Below, piece by piece: positions 16,424-25,954 of a stretch of 60,608 nt of DNA (positions are counted from its first letter, which is position 1; the number at the start of each line of letters is the position of its first letter). This DNA is from Gemmatimonadota bacterium. GTDB taxonomy: Bacteria; Gemmatimonadota; Gemmatimonadetes; Gemmatimonadales; GWC2-71-9. The notes below the pieces were generated by a model. It searched no databases, had not been told where the DNA came from, and saw nothing but the letters and a program-made list of their open reading frames with translations. The position numbers and the translations under genes were made by a program. The stretch is from contig JACQVB010000084.1 in the NCBI GenBank assembly GCA_016209985.1, positions 1 through 60,608 of the forward strand, written 5' to 3'.

Positions 16424-18808
16424 TCACTCGATGCGCAGGGCCTCCAGCACGGACACGGCGCTTGCCCGGCGCGCGGGCACATAGCTCGCGAGGAATGCGA
16501 TGGAGACCAGCACCAGGGCCACGGTCGCCAGAGTGAGCGGATCGTTGGGCTGGATGCCGGCCAGCAGGCTTCGGAGGACCGGTGTGATCGCCAGTGAACC
16601 GGCGACGCCGAGCGCCACTCCCACGAGGGCGAGCGTCATGCCCTGCGCGATCACGGTGCGGAGGATCTGGCCGCGTGCCGCGCCGAGTGCCATCTGGATC
16701 CCGATCTCGCGGGTGCGGCGGGCAACGCCGTAGGCGATCACGCCGTACACGCCGATCGCCGCGAGAATCAGCGCGATACCGGCAAATGTCGCCATCAGCG
16801 CCGTCACAAACCGGGGGTAGACGAGCACTCCGCCAACACGATCGTTGAAGGTCTGGAACTCCGAGACGGCGAGATCGGGATCGAGCTCCTGCAGCCGCCG
16901 GCGCGCCGCACTGGTGACGGTCGCCGGCTCCGCCGCCGTTCGGAGAATCAGGAAGGTGGCCCAGCGAGGGGACTGCCGATTGGGCCAGTAGATCTCCGCT
17001 GCGGTCGCCTGATCGGCTTTGAGAGGGCTCACGTCGGCCACCACGCCGACCAGGGTCATTGCCCGATCGTACATCACCACGTTCCGCCCGATCGGATCCT
17101 CGCCGGGCCAATGCCGGCTGGCCATCGTCTGGTTGATCACCGCGACGCCCGGCGCGCCTGCAACGTCCGAGGCGGCGAACCCGCGGCCCCTGACGACGCG
17201 AATGCCCATCGTCGCGAAGTAATTGGGGTCCACATCGTACCAGCGGGCCGTGGGCGGCTCGCCCAACGGCCGTTGGCCGACGATACGGACCTCGCCGGTC
17301 TCGGTCCCGCCGAACATCGGACCCGCCGAGGCGGCCCCGGCCGACACGACGCCCGGGACCGAGCCGGTTTCTTCCACGGCGCGCCGGAACAGGTCCGCCA
17401 CCTGCGCACCAGTCCGGTACTTGGCTTGCGGCGCGAGGAGCCAGGTCATGGTCAGCTTCTCGGTCGTGAACCCCGGGTCCCAGCGGGACATTCGCGTGAA
17501 GCTCTTGAGCAAGAGTCCGGCGCCGGTGAGCAGCACCAATGCCAGCGCGACCTCGGCCACGACCAGGGCGCTGCGCAAATTGAACCTTCGCCCGCCCAGC
17601 GGAGCCTCTTTCCCCCGGAGCGTGTCCCCCGGGTTGGGATGGGATGCCCGGAAGAACGCAATGGCGCCGAAGACGAGACCGGTGAGACAGGAGAGCGCGA
17701 CCGCGAATCCGAACACGCGGCGGTCAATGCTGATCTCGTCCAGGCGCGGAATGCCGCGAGGCGCCAACCGCACGAAGGCATCGAGTGCCCAGAACGAGAA
17801 CCCGAGTCCGATGACCCCTCCGACCGCGGCGAGCACCAGGCTTTCCAGGGCAATCAGCCGCGCGGACGCCCACCGGTCCGCTCCCAGGGCGGCGCGCACC
17901 GCGAGGTCACGACTGCGGTGCGTCAGGCGTGCGAGCAGGAGATTGGCGACATTGGCACACCCGATCAGCAGGACGAATCCCACCGCGCCGAGCAACACGA
18001 GCAGCGCGCGCTCCACGCGGCCAACGACCTGGCTGCGCAGGTCTGCGACGCCGACGGTCCAACCCCGGTTGGTGTCGGGATATTTCTGCGCCAGGCGCGC
18101 CGCCACCTGGTCTAAGTCCTGCTGCACTTCGCGGATACTCGATCCCGGTGCCATGCGAGCGAATACTTGGAAGCCGCGCCACTTCCGATTCTCCCCCAGC
18201 CGCTGGTCGAATGGAAGCGGCGTCCACAGCTGCACCCATTCCAGTTTCGGGACCGCCGTCCTGGCCGGCAGCACGCCCACCACGGTATAGGGTTCGTTGT
18301 CGAGCGTGATGGCGCGCCCCACCAGACTCGAATCGCCGCCGAAGCGCTGTTCCCACAGCCCGTGGCTCAGGACCACGATGTGACTCCCCGCCATGTCGTC
18401 GATCGAGATCAGACGGCCGAGCGCCGGTGCCAGGCCCAGGACGCGGAAGAAATCCGGTGAGACGACGCCACCGTCGATAGTTTCGCTCCCCCGCTCGTCA
18501 CGGCGAAGGAACGGCCAGTCGCGCGCGATCCCCACCGCCTCCAGTGTACGGCTCTCCGCCGCCCAGTCCGCCGCGTTCGGCGGAGAACCGATGCAGAAGC
18601 CGGCCACCGAAGAATGCTGCTCGCAAATCCCGACCAGCCGGTCGGCCGAGGGGAAGGGGAGTGGTCGGAGCAGTATGCCATTGACCGCACTGAAGATTGC
18701 CGTGGTGGCGCCGATGGCGAGCGCCAGAGTGGCGAGTGCCGCGGTGGTGAACGTGGGACTCTTTCGGAGAGCGCGAACGACGTAACGCAGATCACCGGTC
18801 CAGCTCAT
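16424..18808 (-). CDS. ADOP-family ABC permease (MacB/FtsX-like)
   Basis: The 794-residue protein has the ADOP layout: an N-terminal DLRYVVRALRKSPTFTTAAL start, one membrane helix, a large MacB-PCD periplasmic domain, a three-helix FtsX core (LLGAVGFVLLIGCANVANLL, then GRVERALL context), a second periplasmic domain, and a final FtsX half ending YVPARRASAVSVLEALRIE. These orphan permeases are expanded in Acidobacteria and Gemmatimonadota and are thought to work with separate MacB-like ATPases in tripartite export. The gene is complete, in contrast to the decayed copies near 45-47 kb. Confidence 0.95.
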   Translation of the reverse strand: MSWTGDLRYVVRALRKSPTFTTAALATLALAIGATTAIFSAVNGILLRPLPFPSADRLVGICEQHSSVAGFCIGSPPNAADWAAESRTLEAVGIARDWPFLRRDERGSETIDGGVVSPDFFRVLGLAPALGRLISIDDMAGSHIVVLSHGLWEQRFGGDSSLVGRAITLDNEPYTVVGVLPARTAVPKLEWVQLWTPLPFDQRLGENRKWRGFQVFARMAPGSSIREVQQDLDQVAARLAQKYPDTNRGWTVGVADLRSQVVGRVERALLVLLGAVGFVLLIGCANVANLLLARLTHRSRDLAVRAALGADRWASARLIALESLVLAAVGGVIGLGFSFWALDAFVRLAPRGIPRLDEISIDRRVFGFAVALSCLTGLVFGAIAFFRASHPNPGDTLRGKEAPLGGRRFNLRSALVVAEVALALVLLTGAGLLLKSFTRMSRWDPGFTTEKLTMTWLLAPQAKYRTGAQVADLFRRAVEETGSVPGVVSAGAASAGPMFGGTETGEVRIVGQRPLGEPPTARWYDVDPNYFATMGIRVVRGRGFAASDVAGAPGVAVINQTMASRHWPGEDPIGRNVVMYDRAMTLVGVVADVSPLKADQATAAEIYWPNRQSPRWATFLILRTAAEPATVTSAARRRLQELDPDLAVSEFQTFNDRVGGVLVYPRFVTALMATFAGIALILAAIGVYGVIAYGVARRTREIGIQMALGAARGQILRTVIAQGMTLALVGVALGVAGSLAITPVLRSLLAGIQPNDPLTLATVALVLVSIAFLASYVPARRASAVSVLEALRIE

Positions 18809-19006
18809 CGGGTGCCTCGCGAGTCCTCGGGGAATCGAGTGGGGAACGGCGAGATCACCTCCAGTGATCGCATTGATTGTGCCGTGGAGGAATGGAGCAG
18901 AGATCCAGACGCTCCAAGCGCTTAGGAATTACCAGCCGCCCTACCCGTCGATGCGATGTTCGATCGCGGGAATGGCGAGTCCCAGAAACGAACGCGTGAA
19001 GAAAGG

Positions 19007-19261
19007 TTACTCGACCCGGCCGGAGTCCTTCTTTGCGGCGGCCTGCCATTTCCATAGCCAGAACCGCAACCCGATGACCGCTCCGCCCGCTGCCACGAAG
19101 GGCCAGAAGAAAATCGGAACGAGCGCGCCGGTATACCAGGTGACCAGCCAGAAGCAGATCGTGAAGATGGTCGCGCCACTACCGGCCCACCACCCGAGCT
19201 CCCGGCGGCCGGCCCGGGAGCGAAAGAAGTCGGAGAAGGATCTGGGCTCGTTCGAGGTCAC
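19007..19261 (-). CDS. Small two-helix membrane protein
   Basis: An 84-residue reading from GTG 19261 gives a short polar N-terminus (RSFSDFFRSRAGRRELGWWA), two membrane helices (ATIFTICFWLVTWYTGALV and IFFWPFVAAGGAVIGLRFWL) and a basic end. Proteins of this type in related genomes occur as 2TM or DUF-type small membrane proteins. No clear Shine-Dalgarno was found, and a longer frame exists upstream, so the start is uncertain. It lies downstream of the sodium symporter on the same strand. Confidence 0.4.
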   Translation of the reverse strand: MTSNEPRSFSDFFRSRAGRRELGWWAGSGATIFTICFWLVTWYTGALVPIFFWPFVAAGGAVIGLRFWLWKWQAAAKKDSGRVE

Positions 19262-19526
19262 GATATCAGGCGAACGGTGCCTTAAGCTGTGTGGGATCCG
19301 GCGGAGCGCAAGGAGCAGCACCTCCGCGCGGCATCCCTTGCTCGCGCATGTAAAGGAACAGCGGCGATTCCTCAATCCCGCACGCCGGCCCTCGATGGCC
19401 ACGAAGGCCCAGAGGACGAGTGATGAAACGACGACATCCAGGCCGAAAAAGGCGCTGATCCGGCCTTTTGGCTCGCCCTCGCCTCCGGTCGAGCGTGGCG
19501 CCCCGACTGCGTGAGGCCGGTTCTTT

Positions 19527-20888
19527 CTAGAGCAACCCCACGCCCCGCAAGAGAATTATCCCCACCGTTGCCGGAATGACGAACCGGATGAAGGGACTCC
19601 AGGCGGTGGGGATCTTGAGCCACGTTGCGCCCTGATTCGCATCCTCGCGGAAAGGTCGGAATCCCCAGACCCACCCCGCGAACAGCGCGACCAGGATCCC
19701 GCCGACCGGCAGGAAGATGTCGCCCGATATCCAGTCGACCAGTCCGAACAGGTCGCGGCCGGCGACCTTGATGTCGGCCCATGGCCCCTGGGAGAGAATG
19801 ATGGGCACCTGAAGCAGGATCAAGACGGCCGCCGTGATCCAAGTAGACGCCTTGCGTGGTATCCCAGCCAGCTCCGAGACGGTCGCGGCCAGACACTCGA
19901 CCAGAGCGATCGCCGAAGTGAGTCCGGCCAGGAGCACAAGCAGGAAAAAGAGTCCGCCAAAGAACTGTCCAGCTGGCATCTTGTCGAACAGGTTCGGCAT
20001 CGTGGCAAACAGCAGTCCCGGTCCCGAATCGGGCTGCAACCCGAACGCGAACAGGGCAGGGAAGATCACGGCACCGACCAGTAACGCCGCGAAGGTATCG
20101 AAGACCACCACCGTTGCCGCGTTGCCGGGCACGTCACTCTCCCGCGGCTTGAGATAGCTCCCGAATCCGATCCCTCCCGCCATGCCGATGCCGATCGAGA
20201 AGAAGCACTGGCCGAGTGCCGCCAGCACGGCCGCTGCCGAGAGCTTGGAGAAGTCCGGCTTGAGGTACCACGAGAGGCCCGCCATTGCGCCGGGGAACGT
20301 GAGCGAGCGAATCAGCAGAAGGAACAGCAGGATAAAGAGCGCTGGCATCATGATCTTGGAGGCCCGTTCGATCCCCTTCTGCACGCCGGCCGCCACGATG
20401 GCCGCCGTCGCCGCCCCGACCAGCACCGTATAGAAGAAGACGAGACCCGGCCGCGCGATGAACGCCGGAAACGCGGCGGTCACCTGGTCGGTGGACATTC
20501 CTGTGAAATGCCCGCTCCCGATCATCACCAGATACCCTACGATCCAGGCGATCAGCATGAGATAGTAGGTCATGATGAGTGCGGCGGCCGTGATCCCGAG
20601 CCAGCCGATGAGATTCCAGAAGCTTCCCTTCCGGCCGGTGAGGTTGCGCAAGGCCGAGATGGGCATCGCCTGTCCCTTGCGGCCCATGGCGATCTCGGCG
20701 GTGAACAACGGAATGCCGATCAGCATGGCGCAGAGGAGGTACACCAGCACCCAGGCGCCGCCGCCGTTCTGCCCCGCCAGGTAGGAAAAGCGCCAGATGT
20801 TGCCGAGCCCGATGGAGAACCCGGCGGTGGCCATGATGAACCCGAAGCGGCTGCCCCACGATTCGCGTGCCGTCACGATCTCTCCCAT
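19527..20888 (-). CDS. Sodium-dependent neurotransmitter-type (NSS/SNF) transporter
   Basis: The 453-residue protein has about 12 membrane helices. It shows the NSS hallmark near the N-terminus, FSIGLGNIWRFSYLAGQNGGG (the unwound helix 1 that binds Na+ and substrate). Helix 6/8 elements are present as ALGQCFFSIGIGMAGGIGFG. NSS proteins co-transport amino acids or amines with Na+. ATG 20888 was chosen because ARESWGSRFGF is the conserved N-terminus; a longer frame to 20939 exists. The substrate is not predictable. Confidence 0.92.
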   Translation of the reverse strand: MGEIVTARESWGSRFGFIMATAGFSIGLGNIWRFSYLAGQNGGGAWVLVYLLCAMLIGIPLFTAEIAMGRKGQAMPISALRNLTGRKGSFWNLIGWLGITAAALIMTYYLMLIAWIVGYLVMIGSGHFTGMSTDQVTAAFPAFIARPGLVFFYTVLVGAATAAIVAAGVQKGIERASKIMMPALFILLFLLLIRSLTFPGAMAGLSWYLKPDFSKLSAAAVLAALGQCFFSIGIGMAGGIGFGSYLKPRESDVPGNAATVVVFDTFAALLVGAVIFPALFAFGLQPDSGPGLLFATMPNLFDKMPAGQFFGGLFFLLVLLAGLTSAIALVECLAATVSELAGIPRKASTWITAAVLILLQVPIILSQGPWADIKVAGRDLFGLVDWISGDIFLPVGGILVALFAGWVWGFRPFREDANQGATWLKIPTAWSPFIRFVIPATVGIILLRGVGLL

Positions 20889-21085
20889 TGGTTGAGTAGT
20901 GGGGTGTGTCAGAGTCTGCCGTGTCTCAGGCAGTTCCATTGCGCGCGCGTCGTTGCTGCCATATCACGACCGGACCGAGCAACAGCGCGGTCACGCCGGC
21001 ACTCAGTGCCGGCCACCGGGACGGCGGCCTGGAGCAGGGCACGGCGTGGAGAAGAGTGGGCCAGGGGGGCGTCTCCCGCAATGTC

Positions 21086-21292
21086 TTAGCCTCGCCAGGC
21101 CTGACGGCCCTCCCAGGCGATAGGAGGGGTCATGGCGAGCGCGGCCACCGGATCGGCCCACCACCAGCCGAGCACGCCAGTCAGCAGCAGGCCGCCGAAG
21201 GCGGTCGCATCGACGGCCACATCGAGAGCGAGCGCGAAGAAAAAGATGAGCGTGCCTGCACTCGGCGCGGGGCGAGAAAAGTTGGAACGGCA
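21086..21292 (-). pseudogene. Remnant of a cation diffusion facilitator (CDF) transporter
   Basis: Between two in-frame stops, the minus strand encodes a short stretch containing LLLTGVLGWWWADPVAALAM followed by IAWEGRQAW. This is the conserved helix 5-6 region of CDF metal efflux proteins, where WWADP is a signature. No start codon or flanking helices remain, so this is a decayed fragment of about 68 codons. It lies in the same frame as the small gene immediately upstream. Confidence 0.55.
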
Positions 21293-21454
21293 CTAGGAGA
21301 GGTACGCGCGCGCGACTCGTGCGCCGAGGTAAACGCCGAGCGCGGTGCCCACAATACTCAGCAGGAACGCGGTCATGATGCCGATCATGGCGCCGAGCCA
21401 CCAGCCGACGGCACCGCCGACTGTCGCGCCGACAAACGCCAGGACCTTACTCAT
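21293..21454 (-). CDS. 53-residue glycine-rich membrane protein
   Basis: This small ORF encodes a single Gly/Ala-rich hydrophobic protein (FVGATVGGAVGWWLGAMIG then LLSIVGTALGVYLG). It begins 6 bases after the stop of the cysteine synthase-like gene and is on the same strand, so it is probably the last gene of that operon. A weak AGG lies 14 bases before the ATG. The hydrophobic glycine-zipper pattern, rather than homology, is the evidence. Confidence 0.5.
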   Translation of the reverse strand: MSKVLAFVGATVGGAVGWWLGAMIGIMTAFLLSIVGTALGVYLGARVARAYLS

Positions 21455-21460
21455 AGACAT

Positions 21461-22558
21461 TCAGCCTGGTCGCGCAATCGAGAAGAACCCGGCCGGTGCA
21501 CTCACCGGATCGGTCGGATCGAAACAGACGTCGCACACCCGGTTTACCCCACGGAAGCCGAGGAGCCGCACGTGAGGCGAGCGGTGCCCGGGCCTCACCG
21601 GTTCCTCGCGCAGCAGGTCGGTGCTCAGGTACTTCTTGTTGGAGTCGGGGAACACGGTGACGACCACCGCCTGCGCGCCGAGTTCATCCTGTGCCTCCAT
21701 CGCGGCGAGAAAATTGGCGCCGCTCGAGATGCCTACTGCGAGCCCGAGCTCGCCGGCCAGCTTTTTCGCCATCAGGATGGCGTCGCCGTCATCTATCCCG
21801 ATTATCCGGTCGAGCTCCTCCAGGCGCACGATTGGCGGAATGAACTCGTCACTGATGCCCTGGATGCGGTGTTTGCCTACCTTGTGACCGGTGGAGAGGG
21901 TGGGTGAGTTGGCCGGCTCTACCGGGTGCAGCCGGATCGACGGGCGCACGCTGCGCAGGAAGCGTCCGGTGCCCATGATCGTACCGCCGGTGCCGACACC
22001 GGCCACGAATGCGTCGGGGACGAGTCCTTCGTTCTGCAGCTGCGCCCAGATCTCGGGTCCAGTGGTTCTGAGGTGCGCCTCGGAATTTTCCTCGTTGGCG
22101 AACTGGCGGGGGAGGAAGGCGCCGGGCGTGGTCGCTGCCAGGCTTTCCGCGAGGGCGATGCAGCCGAGAAAGCCGCCCTCTTCTTTCGAGGCCAGCCGGA
22201 TTGTCGCGCCGAACGAGCGAATGAGCGCTATCCGCTCCTCGCTCATCCAGTCCGGCATGAAGATCGTCACCGGGTGCCCGAGGGCGCGGCCGACCGCGCA
22301 GAACGAGATACCCGTATTCCCGCTGGTCGCCTCCACGATCAGCCCGCCCGGCTTCAGCTTACCCGACTCCCAGGCGCGGCGAAGGATGTGCAGGGCCATT
22401 CGGTCCTTGATGCTGCCCGTCAGGTTCAAGCTTTCCGCCTTGGCGTACAAGTGGCGTTGCTCACCGTGATCCACGGAGAATTCCACGGCGAGTAACGGAG
22501 TATTTCCGACGAGAACGCGAAGTCCGCGCAGTCGGTCGGCGGCAGAGAGTGTGGTCAA
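21461..22558 (-). CDS. PLP-dependent cysteine synthase family protein
   Basis: The 365-residue product is a type II PLP enzyme. The Schiff-base lysine is K51 in [10 protein letters not shown], the substrate loop is [11 protein letters not shown], and the PLP phosphate loop is [12 protein letters not shown]. Compared with CysK/CysM (about 310 residues) it has a 50-residue C-terminal tail containing the pair CDVC followed by FDPTDP, a feature of a distinct subfamily annotated as cysteine synthase/cystathionine beta-synthase-like. It may make cysteine from O-acetylserine with an alternative sulfur donor; this is inference. Confidence 0.9.
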   Translation of the reverse strand: MTTLSAADRLRGLRVLVGNTPLLAVEFSVDHGEQRHLYAKAESLNLTGSIKDRMALHILRRAWESGKLKPGGLIVEATSGNTGISFCAVGRALGHPVTIFMPDWMSEERIALIRSFGATIRLASKEEGGFLGCIALAESLAATTPGAFLPRQFANEENSEAHLRTTGPEIWAQLQNEGLVPDAFVAGVGTGGTIMGTGRFLRSVRPSIRLHPVEPANSPTLSTGHKVGKHRIQGISDEFIPPIVRLEELDRIIGIDDGDAILMAKKLAGELGLAVGISSGANFLAAMEAQDELGAQAVVVTVFPDSNKKYLSTDLLREEPVRPGHRSPHVRLLGFRGVNRVCDVCFDPTDPVSAPAGFFSIARPG

Positions 22559-22673
22559 GCGTCTCCCGAGAAATGATACGCCTTCATCCGGATCCGCTTC
22601 CGGTCTGAGAGCAGGTAGTGAGTGGCTGCCGCCTCACGGATCTGCGCTTAAGGTGCGAGCGCCGAGCACGCGG

Positions 22674-22687
22674 GCGCAAGGAGGCGC
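22674..22687 (-). terminator. Stem-loop 3' of YbbP-like permease
   Basis: Sixteen bases past the permease stop, GCGC-AAGGAG-GCGC forms a short hairpin inside a larger imperfect one (GTGCG at 22654 with CGCAC at 22685). It mirrors the hairpin after the ADOP gene at 16400-16414. The transcript loop is CUCCUU. Confidence 0.25.
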
Positions 22688-22702
22688 ACCCCGAAGGCGC
22701 GG

Positions 22703-25261
22703 TTATTCGCTCATCTCCCGTAATACCGCGAGCGGCGTCTTCTGCAACACCTCGCCTGAGTTCGCAAATCCGATCACAGTCGTCAGCAGGCAAACGACGA
22801 CCCACACCAGCCCGAGCTGGAGCGCCGGCAACGTGAAGGGCAGCTCGAACAGCCTGGTGGTCAACGCCCACCCGGCGATCGCTGCCAGCAGGACCCCGGT
22901 GAACGCGGCCAGCGAGCCCCAGGCGAAATACTCGGTGAGCAGGATCTGCCGGATCTGTTTGCCCTTCGCTCCCAAGGTCTTGAGCAACACCGCCTCGCGC
23001 ACCCGCTGGAACCGCGACGCCGCGAGCGCCCCGATCAGAATGATCAGACCACTCGCGACACTGAACAGCGCCATGAACCGGATCGCCAGCGAGACCTTGC
23101 TTAAGACCCCGTCCAGCGTCTTCTGAATCAGCGTGAGATCCACCGCCGAGATGTTGGGATACGTGATGACCAGGTCGCGCTGCACCTCGGCCCGCAGCGT
23201 GGGATCGTCACTGTGGGTGAGCGTGACGAAGGTCTGCGGCGCCTTTTCCAGCACGCCCGGCTGAAACACCACGAAGAAGTTCGGCTCGAACCGCGCCCAG
23301 GTGATCTTCCGCAGACTGGTGATCTGCGTCTCGATCTTCACTCCCTGCACATCCCAGGTGATGCGATCTCCCAATCTGACACCAAGATCGGTGGCCAATT
23401 GATCTTCCAGCGAGATCTCCGGGAGAGTGTCGCCCGCCGACCCGCCGACCCGCCGACCCGCCGACCCGCTCCACCACTTCCCTGTCACTAATTTCTCCGT
23501 CTCCACCAGACCGTCGCGATAGGTATTGCGGTACTCCCGCCGCAATGCCCACCGCGCCGGGAGGTGATCCCCCCTCGGCCGGAATTCGTCCGGCGCCTTG
23601 TCGTTGACTCTCCAGATCCGCGCCGGCACGATCGGCGTGAGCTGGCTGACCTTGATCCCCCGCGAGGCAAGCATCGCCTCGACCCCGCCGCGCTGGTCCG
23701 CCTGGATGTCGAACAGGACCAGGTTGGGTCGCGTGGAGCTGGTGTCCATCGAGAACTGCGCGACCAGATTGGCCTGCACCACGTAGAGCGTGGCGATCAG
23801 GAAGACGCCGAATCCGATCGCCAGGATCACCGCGACGGTCTGATTCTGCGGGCGGAAGAGGTTGGCGACCCCCTGACGAATCACATAGCTCGCCCGGCTG
23901 GGGAAGAACCGTCTCGTCGCCCACATCAACAATTTGGCAGTGACCCACAACACCAGGGTGGTGGCGAGCAGCGATCCGGCAAAAGCGAACCCGATCGATC
24001 GCCGCGGCGCCTGCCAGAGCGAAAGACCCAGGATGCCGGCCAGGAGCGCCGCGTAGGCGAGGAACCGCAACGGATCGCGCGTCGCTTCCCCGGAATCGAA
24101 CTCGTGTCGCAAGGCGCGGAGCGGAGTCGCTTCCTTGAGATCGAGCAACGGAAGCAGGGCGAACAACCCGGCCGTCGCGACGCCGATGCCGAGCCCCGCG
24201 AGCACCGTCCGCCAGTCGATGGAGATCGCCACCGTGAGCGGGAGGAAATCCTCGACCACCGCGGGCAAGGCGATCTGCACCAGAATGCCGAGTATCACAC
24301 CGGCCGCCGCTCCGATGAAGCCCAGGGCCACGGCCTGCATGAGATAGATCGAAAGGACCGTCGGCTGGCGGGCGCCGAGACAGCGGAGCAGGGCAGCGGT
24401 GTCGAGCTTCTCCTTGACGAAGACATTGACCGCGCTGCCCACGCCGATCCCGCCCAGCAGGAGCGCCACCAGTCCCACCAACCCGAGATAGCGCGCCAGC
24501 CGCCCCAGCGCATCGGAGAGGTCCTCCTCCTGCTCGGCCACCGTGTCGTAGCCGACACCGTTCGCCCGGAAGAACGCGTTGTGCTGATTGAGGAAATGCT
24601 GGACTCCCGGCTCCGGCATCGCGAGATACGCGCGGAACTGCGCCCGCGATCCGAAGCGCAGCAGATTGGTCTCGTCCAGAAACTGGGCCGGGAAAAAGAC
24701 CCGCGGGCCGATGGCGGTGCGCAGGCCCACGTCACCCGGCGAGCTGGTGATCACCCCCGCAATCGCGAACGAGCCATCGCCCACGCTCACCGTGTCGCCC
24801 GCCTTCGCATCGAGCTCGATTAGGACCGCGGGATCCACCACGACCGTGCGCCCCGACCGGAAGGTGCTCCACAGCCCGGGCGGATCGGTTTCGATGGTGC
24901 CGTAGTACGGAAAGCCGCCTTCGATCGCCCGCACTTCGAACAGCCGGGTGCGGCCCGTACGTTTGGCGAGGACCATCGAGGCGAAGCTGGTGACCCGGGA
25001 GACCGGGACCTGCTGCCGCGCCAGCGAATCGAGCAGCGCCACCACCGGCTGGGTGAATCCGCTTCGCGCGCGCAACTCCAAGTCCGCACCGAGCAGACTC
25101 CGCGCCTGCTGGTGCACCGAAGCGGTGACGTTGGCGCTGAACGAGTTGATCGCCACCAGCGCCGCGACCCCGAGGCTCACCGAGCTGAGATAGAGCACGA
25201 GACGCCGCCGGCTCCGACGACTCTCGCGCCAGGCCATCGAGATCGCGAAGGGGACTCTCAC
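22703..25261 (-). CDS. YbbP-like ABC transporter permease (FtsX family)
   Basis: The 852-residue permease starts ISMAWRESRRSRRRLVLYLS, has an N-terminal helix, a MacB-like periplasmic domain, a first FtsX block (GLVGLVALLLGGIGVGSAVN), a central helical region, a second periplasmic domain and a final FtsX block (VREAVLLKTLGAKGKQIRQI). This two-FtsX-block layout is that of YbbP, the partner of ATPase YbbA. Its ATG overlaps the YbbA stop (ATGA). An 8-base tandem repeat (CCGACCCG x4) sits inside the second periplasmic domain. Confidence 0.92.
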   Translation of the reverse strand: MRVPFAISMAWRESRRSRRRLVLYLSSVSLGVAALVAINSFSANVTASVHQQARSLLGADLELRARSGFTQPVVALLDSLARQQVPVSRVTSFASMVLAKRTGRTRLFEVRAIEGGFPYYGTIETDPPGLWSTFRSGRTVVVDPAVLIELDAKAGDTVSVGDGSFAIAGVITSSPGDVGLRTAIGPRVFFPAQFLDETNLLRFGSRAQFRAYLAMPEPGVQHFLNQHNAFFRANGVGYDTVAEQEEDLSDALGRLARYLGLVGLVALLLGGIGVGSAVNVFVKEKLDTAALLRCLGARQPTVLSIYLMQAVALGFIGAAAGVILGILVQIALPAVVEDFLPLTVAISIDWRTVLAGLGIGVATAGLFALLPLLDLKEATPLRALRHEFDSGEATRDPLRFLAYAALLAGILGLSLWQAPRRSIGFAFAGSLLATTLVLWVTAKLLMWATRRFFPSRASYVIRQGVANLFRPQNQTVAVILAIGFGVFLIATLYVVQANLVAQFSMDTSSTRPNLVLFDIQADQRGGVEAMLASRGIKVSQLTPIVPARIWRVNDKAPDEFRPRGDHLPARWALRREYRNTYRDGLVETEKLVTGKWWSGSAGRRVGGSAGDTLPEISLEDQLATDLGVRLGDRITWDVQGVKIETQITSLRKITWARFEPNFFVVFQPGVLEKAPQTFVTLTHSDDPTLRAEVQRDLVITYPNISAVDLTLIQKTLDGVLSKVSLAIRFMALFSVASGLIILIGALAASRFQRVREAVLLKTLGAKGKQIRQILLTEYFAWGSLAAFTGVLLAAIAGWALTTRLFELPFTLPALQLGLVWVVVCLLTTVIGFANSGEVLQKTPLAVLREMSE
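23437..23468. repeat. 8-bp tandem repeat (CCGACCCG x4) inside permease gene
   Basis: Four perfect consecutive copies of CCGACCCG occupy these bases, with a partial copy before them. They encode part of the low-complexity stretch SGSAGRRVGGSAGD in the YbbP-like protein. Because the unit is not a multiple of three, gain or loss of one copy would shift the frame, the arrangement of a contingency locus. Confidence 0.85.
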
Positions 25262-25953
25262 GCGGGTGGGTTGAGCGTGTCGGATACGACCGAGCCCGCC
25301 TGCAGCCGGACCACCCGGCGCGCCCGGCTCGCCAGCTCCCAGTCGTGCGTCACCAGGACCAGCGTGGTCTTGGCGTCCTGATTCAGCTCTTCCAGCAGAC
25401 GGATGACCGTCCGTCCGGTTTCGCCGTCCAGACTCCCGGTCGGCTCATCCGCCAGCAGGATCTTGGGCGCACTGGCGAAGGCGCGCGCGAGCCCCACCCG
25501 CTGCTGCTCGCCCCCGGAGAGCTGGGTGGGATAGTGATCCATGCGTGCCCCCAACCCCACCCGCGCGAGCAGCTCCATGGCGTTCTCTTCCAGCTCCTTC
25601 ACCTCGTGCGTGTGATTGCCCCGCAGCTCGATCGGAACCATGACGTTTTCCAGGGCGGTGAGCGTGGGGATGAGCTGAAAGGTCTGAAACACGAAGCCCA
25701 CCTTGTCGGCCCGCAGCGTCGCCCGCTGGTCTTCCGTCAGCCGACCGAGGTCCTGGCCATCCAGCCGCACGATTCCTTTAGTCGGGCGGTCCAGACCCGC
25801 CAGCAACCCCAGGAGCGTGGTCTTGCCGCTTCCCGAAGGACCGATAATCGCGACGAATCCCTCAGCCTCGATCGCCAGATTAATTTGCTTAAGCACCGTC
25901 AGCGGCTTCCCGCCGCTCATATACGTCTGCTCGAGATCAATGGCTTCGATCAT
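25258..25953 (-). CDS. YbbA-like ABC transporter ATP-binding protein
   Basis: The 231-residue ATPase has Walker [10 protein letters not shown] (38-46), Q-loop [10 protein letters not shown], signature LSGGEQQR, Walker [10 protein letters not shown] and the H-loop [10 protein letters not shown]. The sequence is of the MacB/LolD/YbbA group, which pair with FtsX-type permeases. It is coupled to the YbbP-like gene (ATGA). Either of two adjacent ATGs (25953 or 25956) may start it. The upper ATG shares a CATG with the start of the divergent esterase gene. Confidence 0.95.
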   Translation of the reverse strand: MIEAIDLEQTYMSGGKPLTVLKQINLAIEAEGFVAIIGPSGSGKTTLLGLLAGLDRPTKGIVRLDGQDLGRLTEDQRATLRADKVGFVFQTFQLIPTLTALENVMVPIELRGNHTHEVKELEENAMELLARVGLGARMDHYPTQLSGGEQQRVGLARAFASAPKILLADEPTGSLDGETGRTVIRLLEELNQDAKTTLVLVTHDWELASRARRVVRLQAGSVVSDTLNPPA

Positions 25954-25954
25954 C

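Noticed and set aside
23564-24823. Plus-strand ORF of 419 codons inside the YbbP-like gene
   Set aside because: Antisense shadow with no hydrophobic core or known motif.
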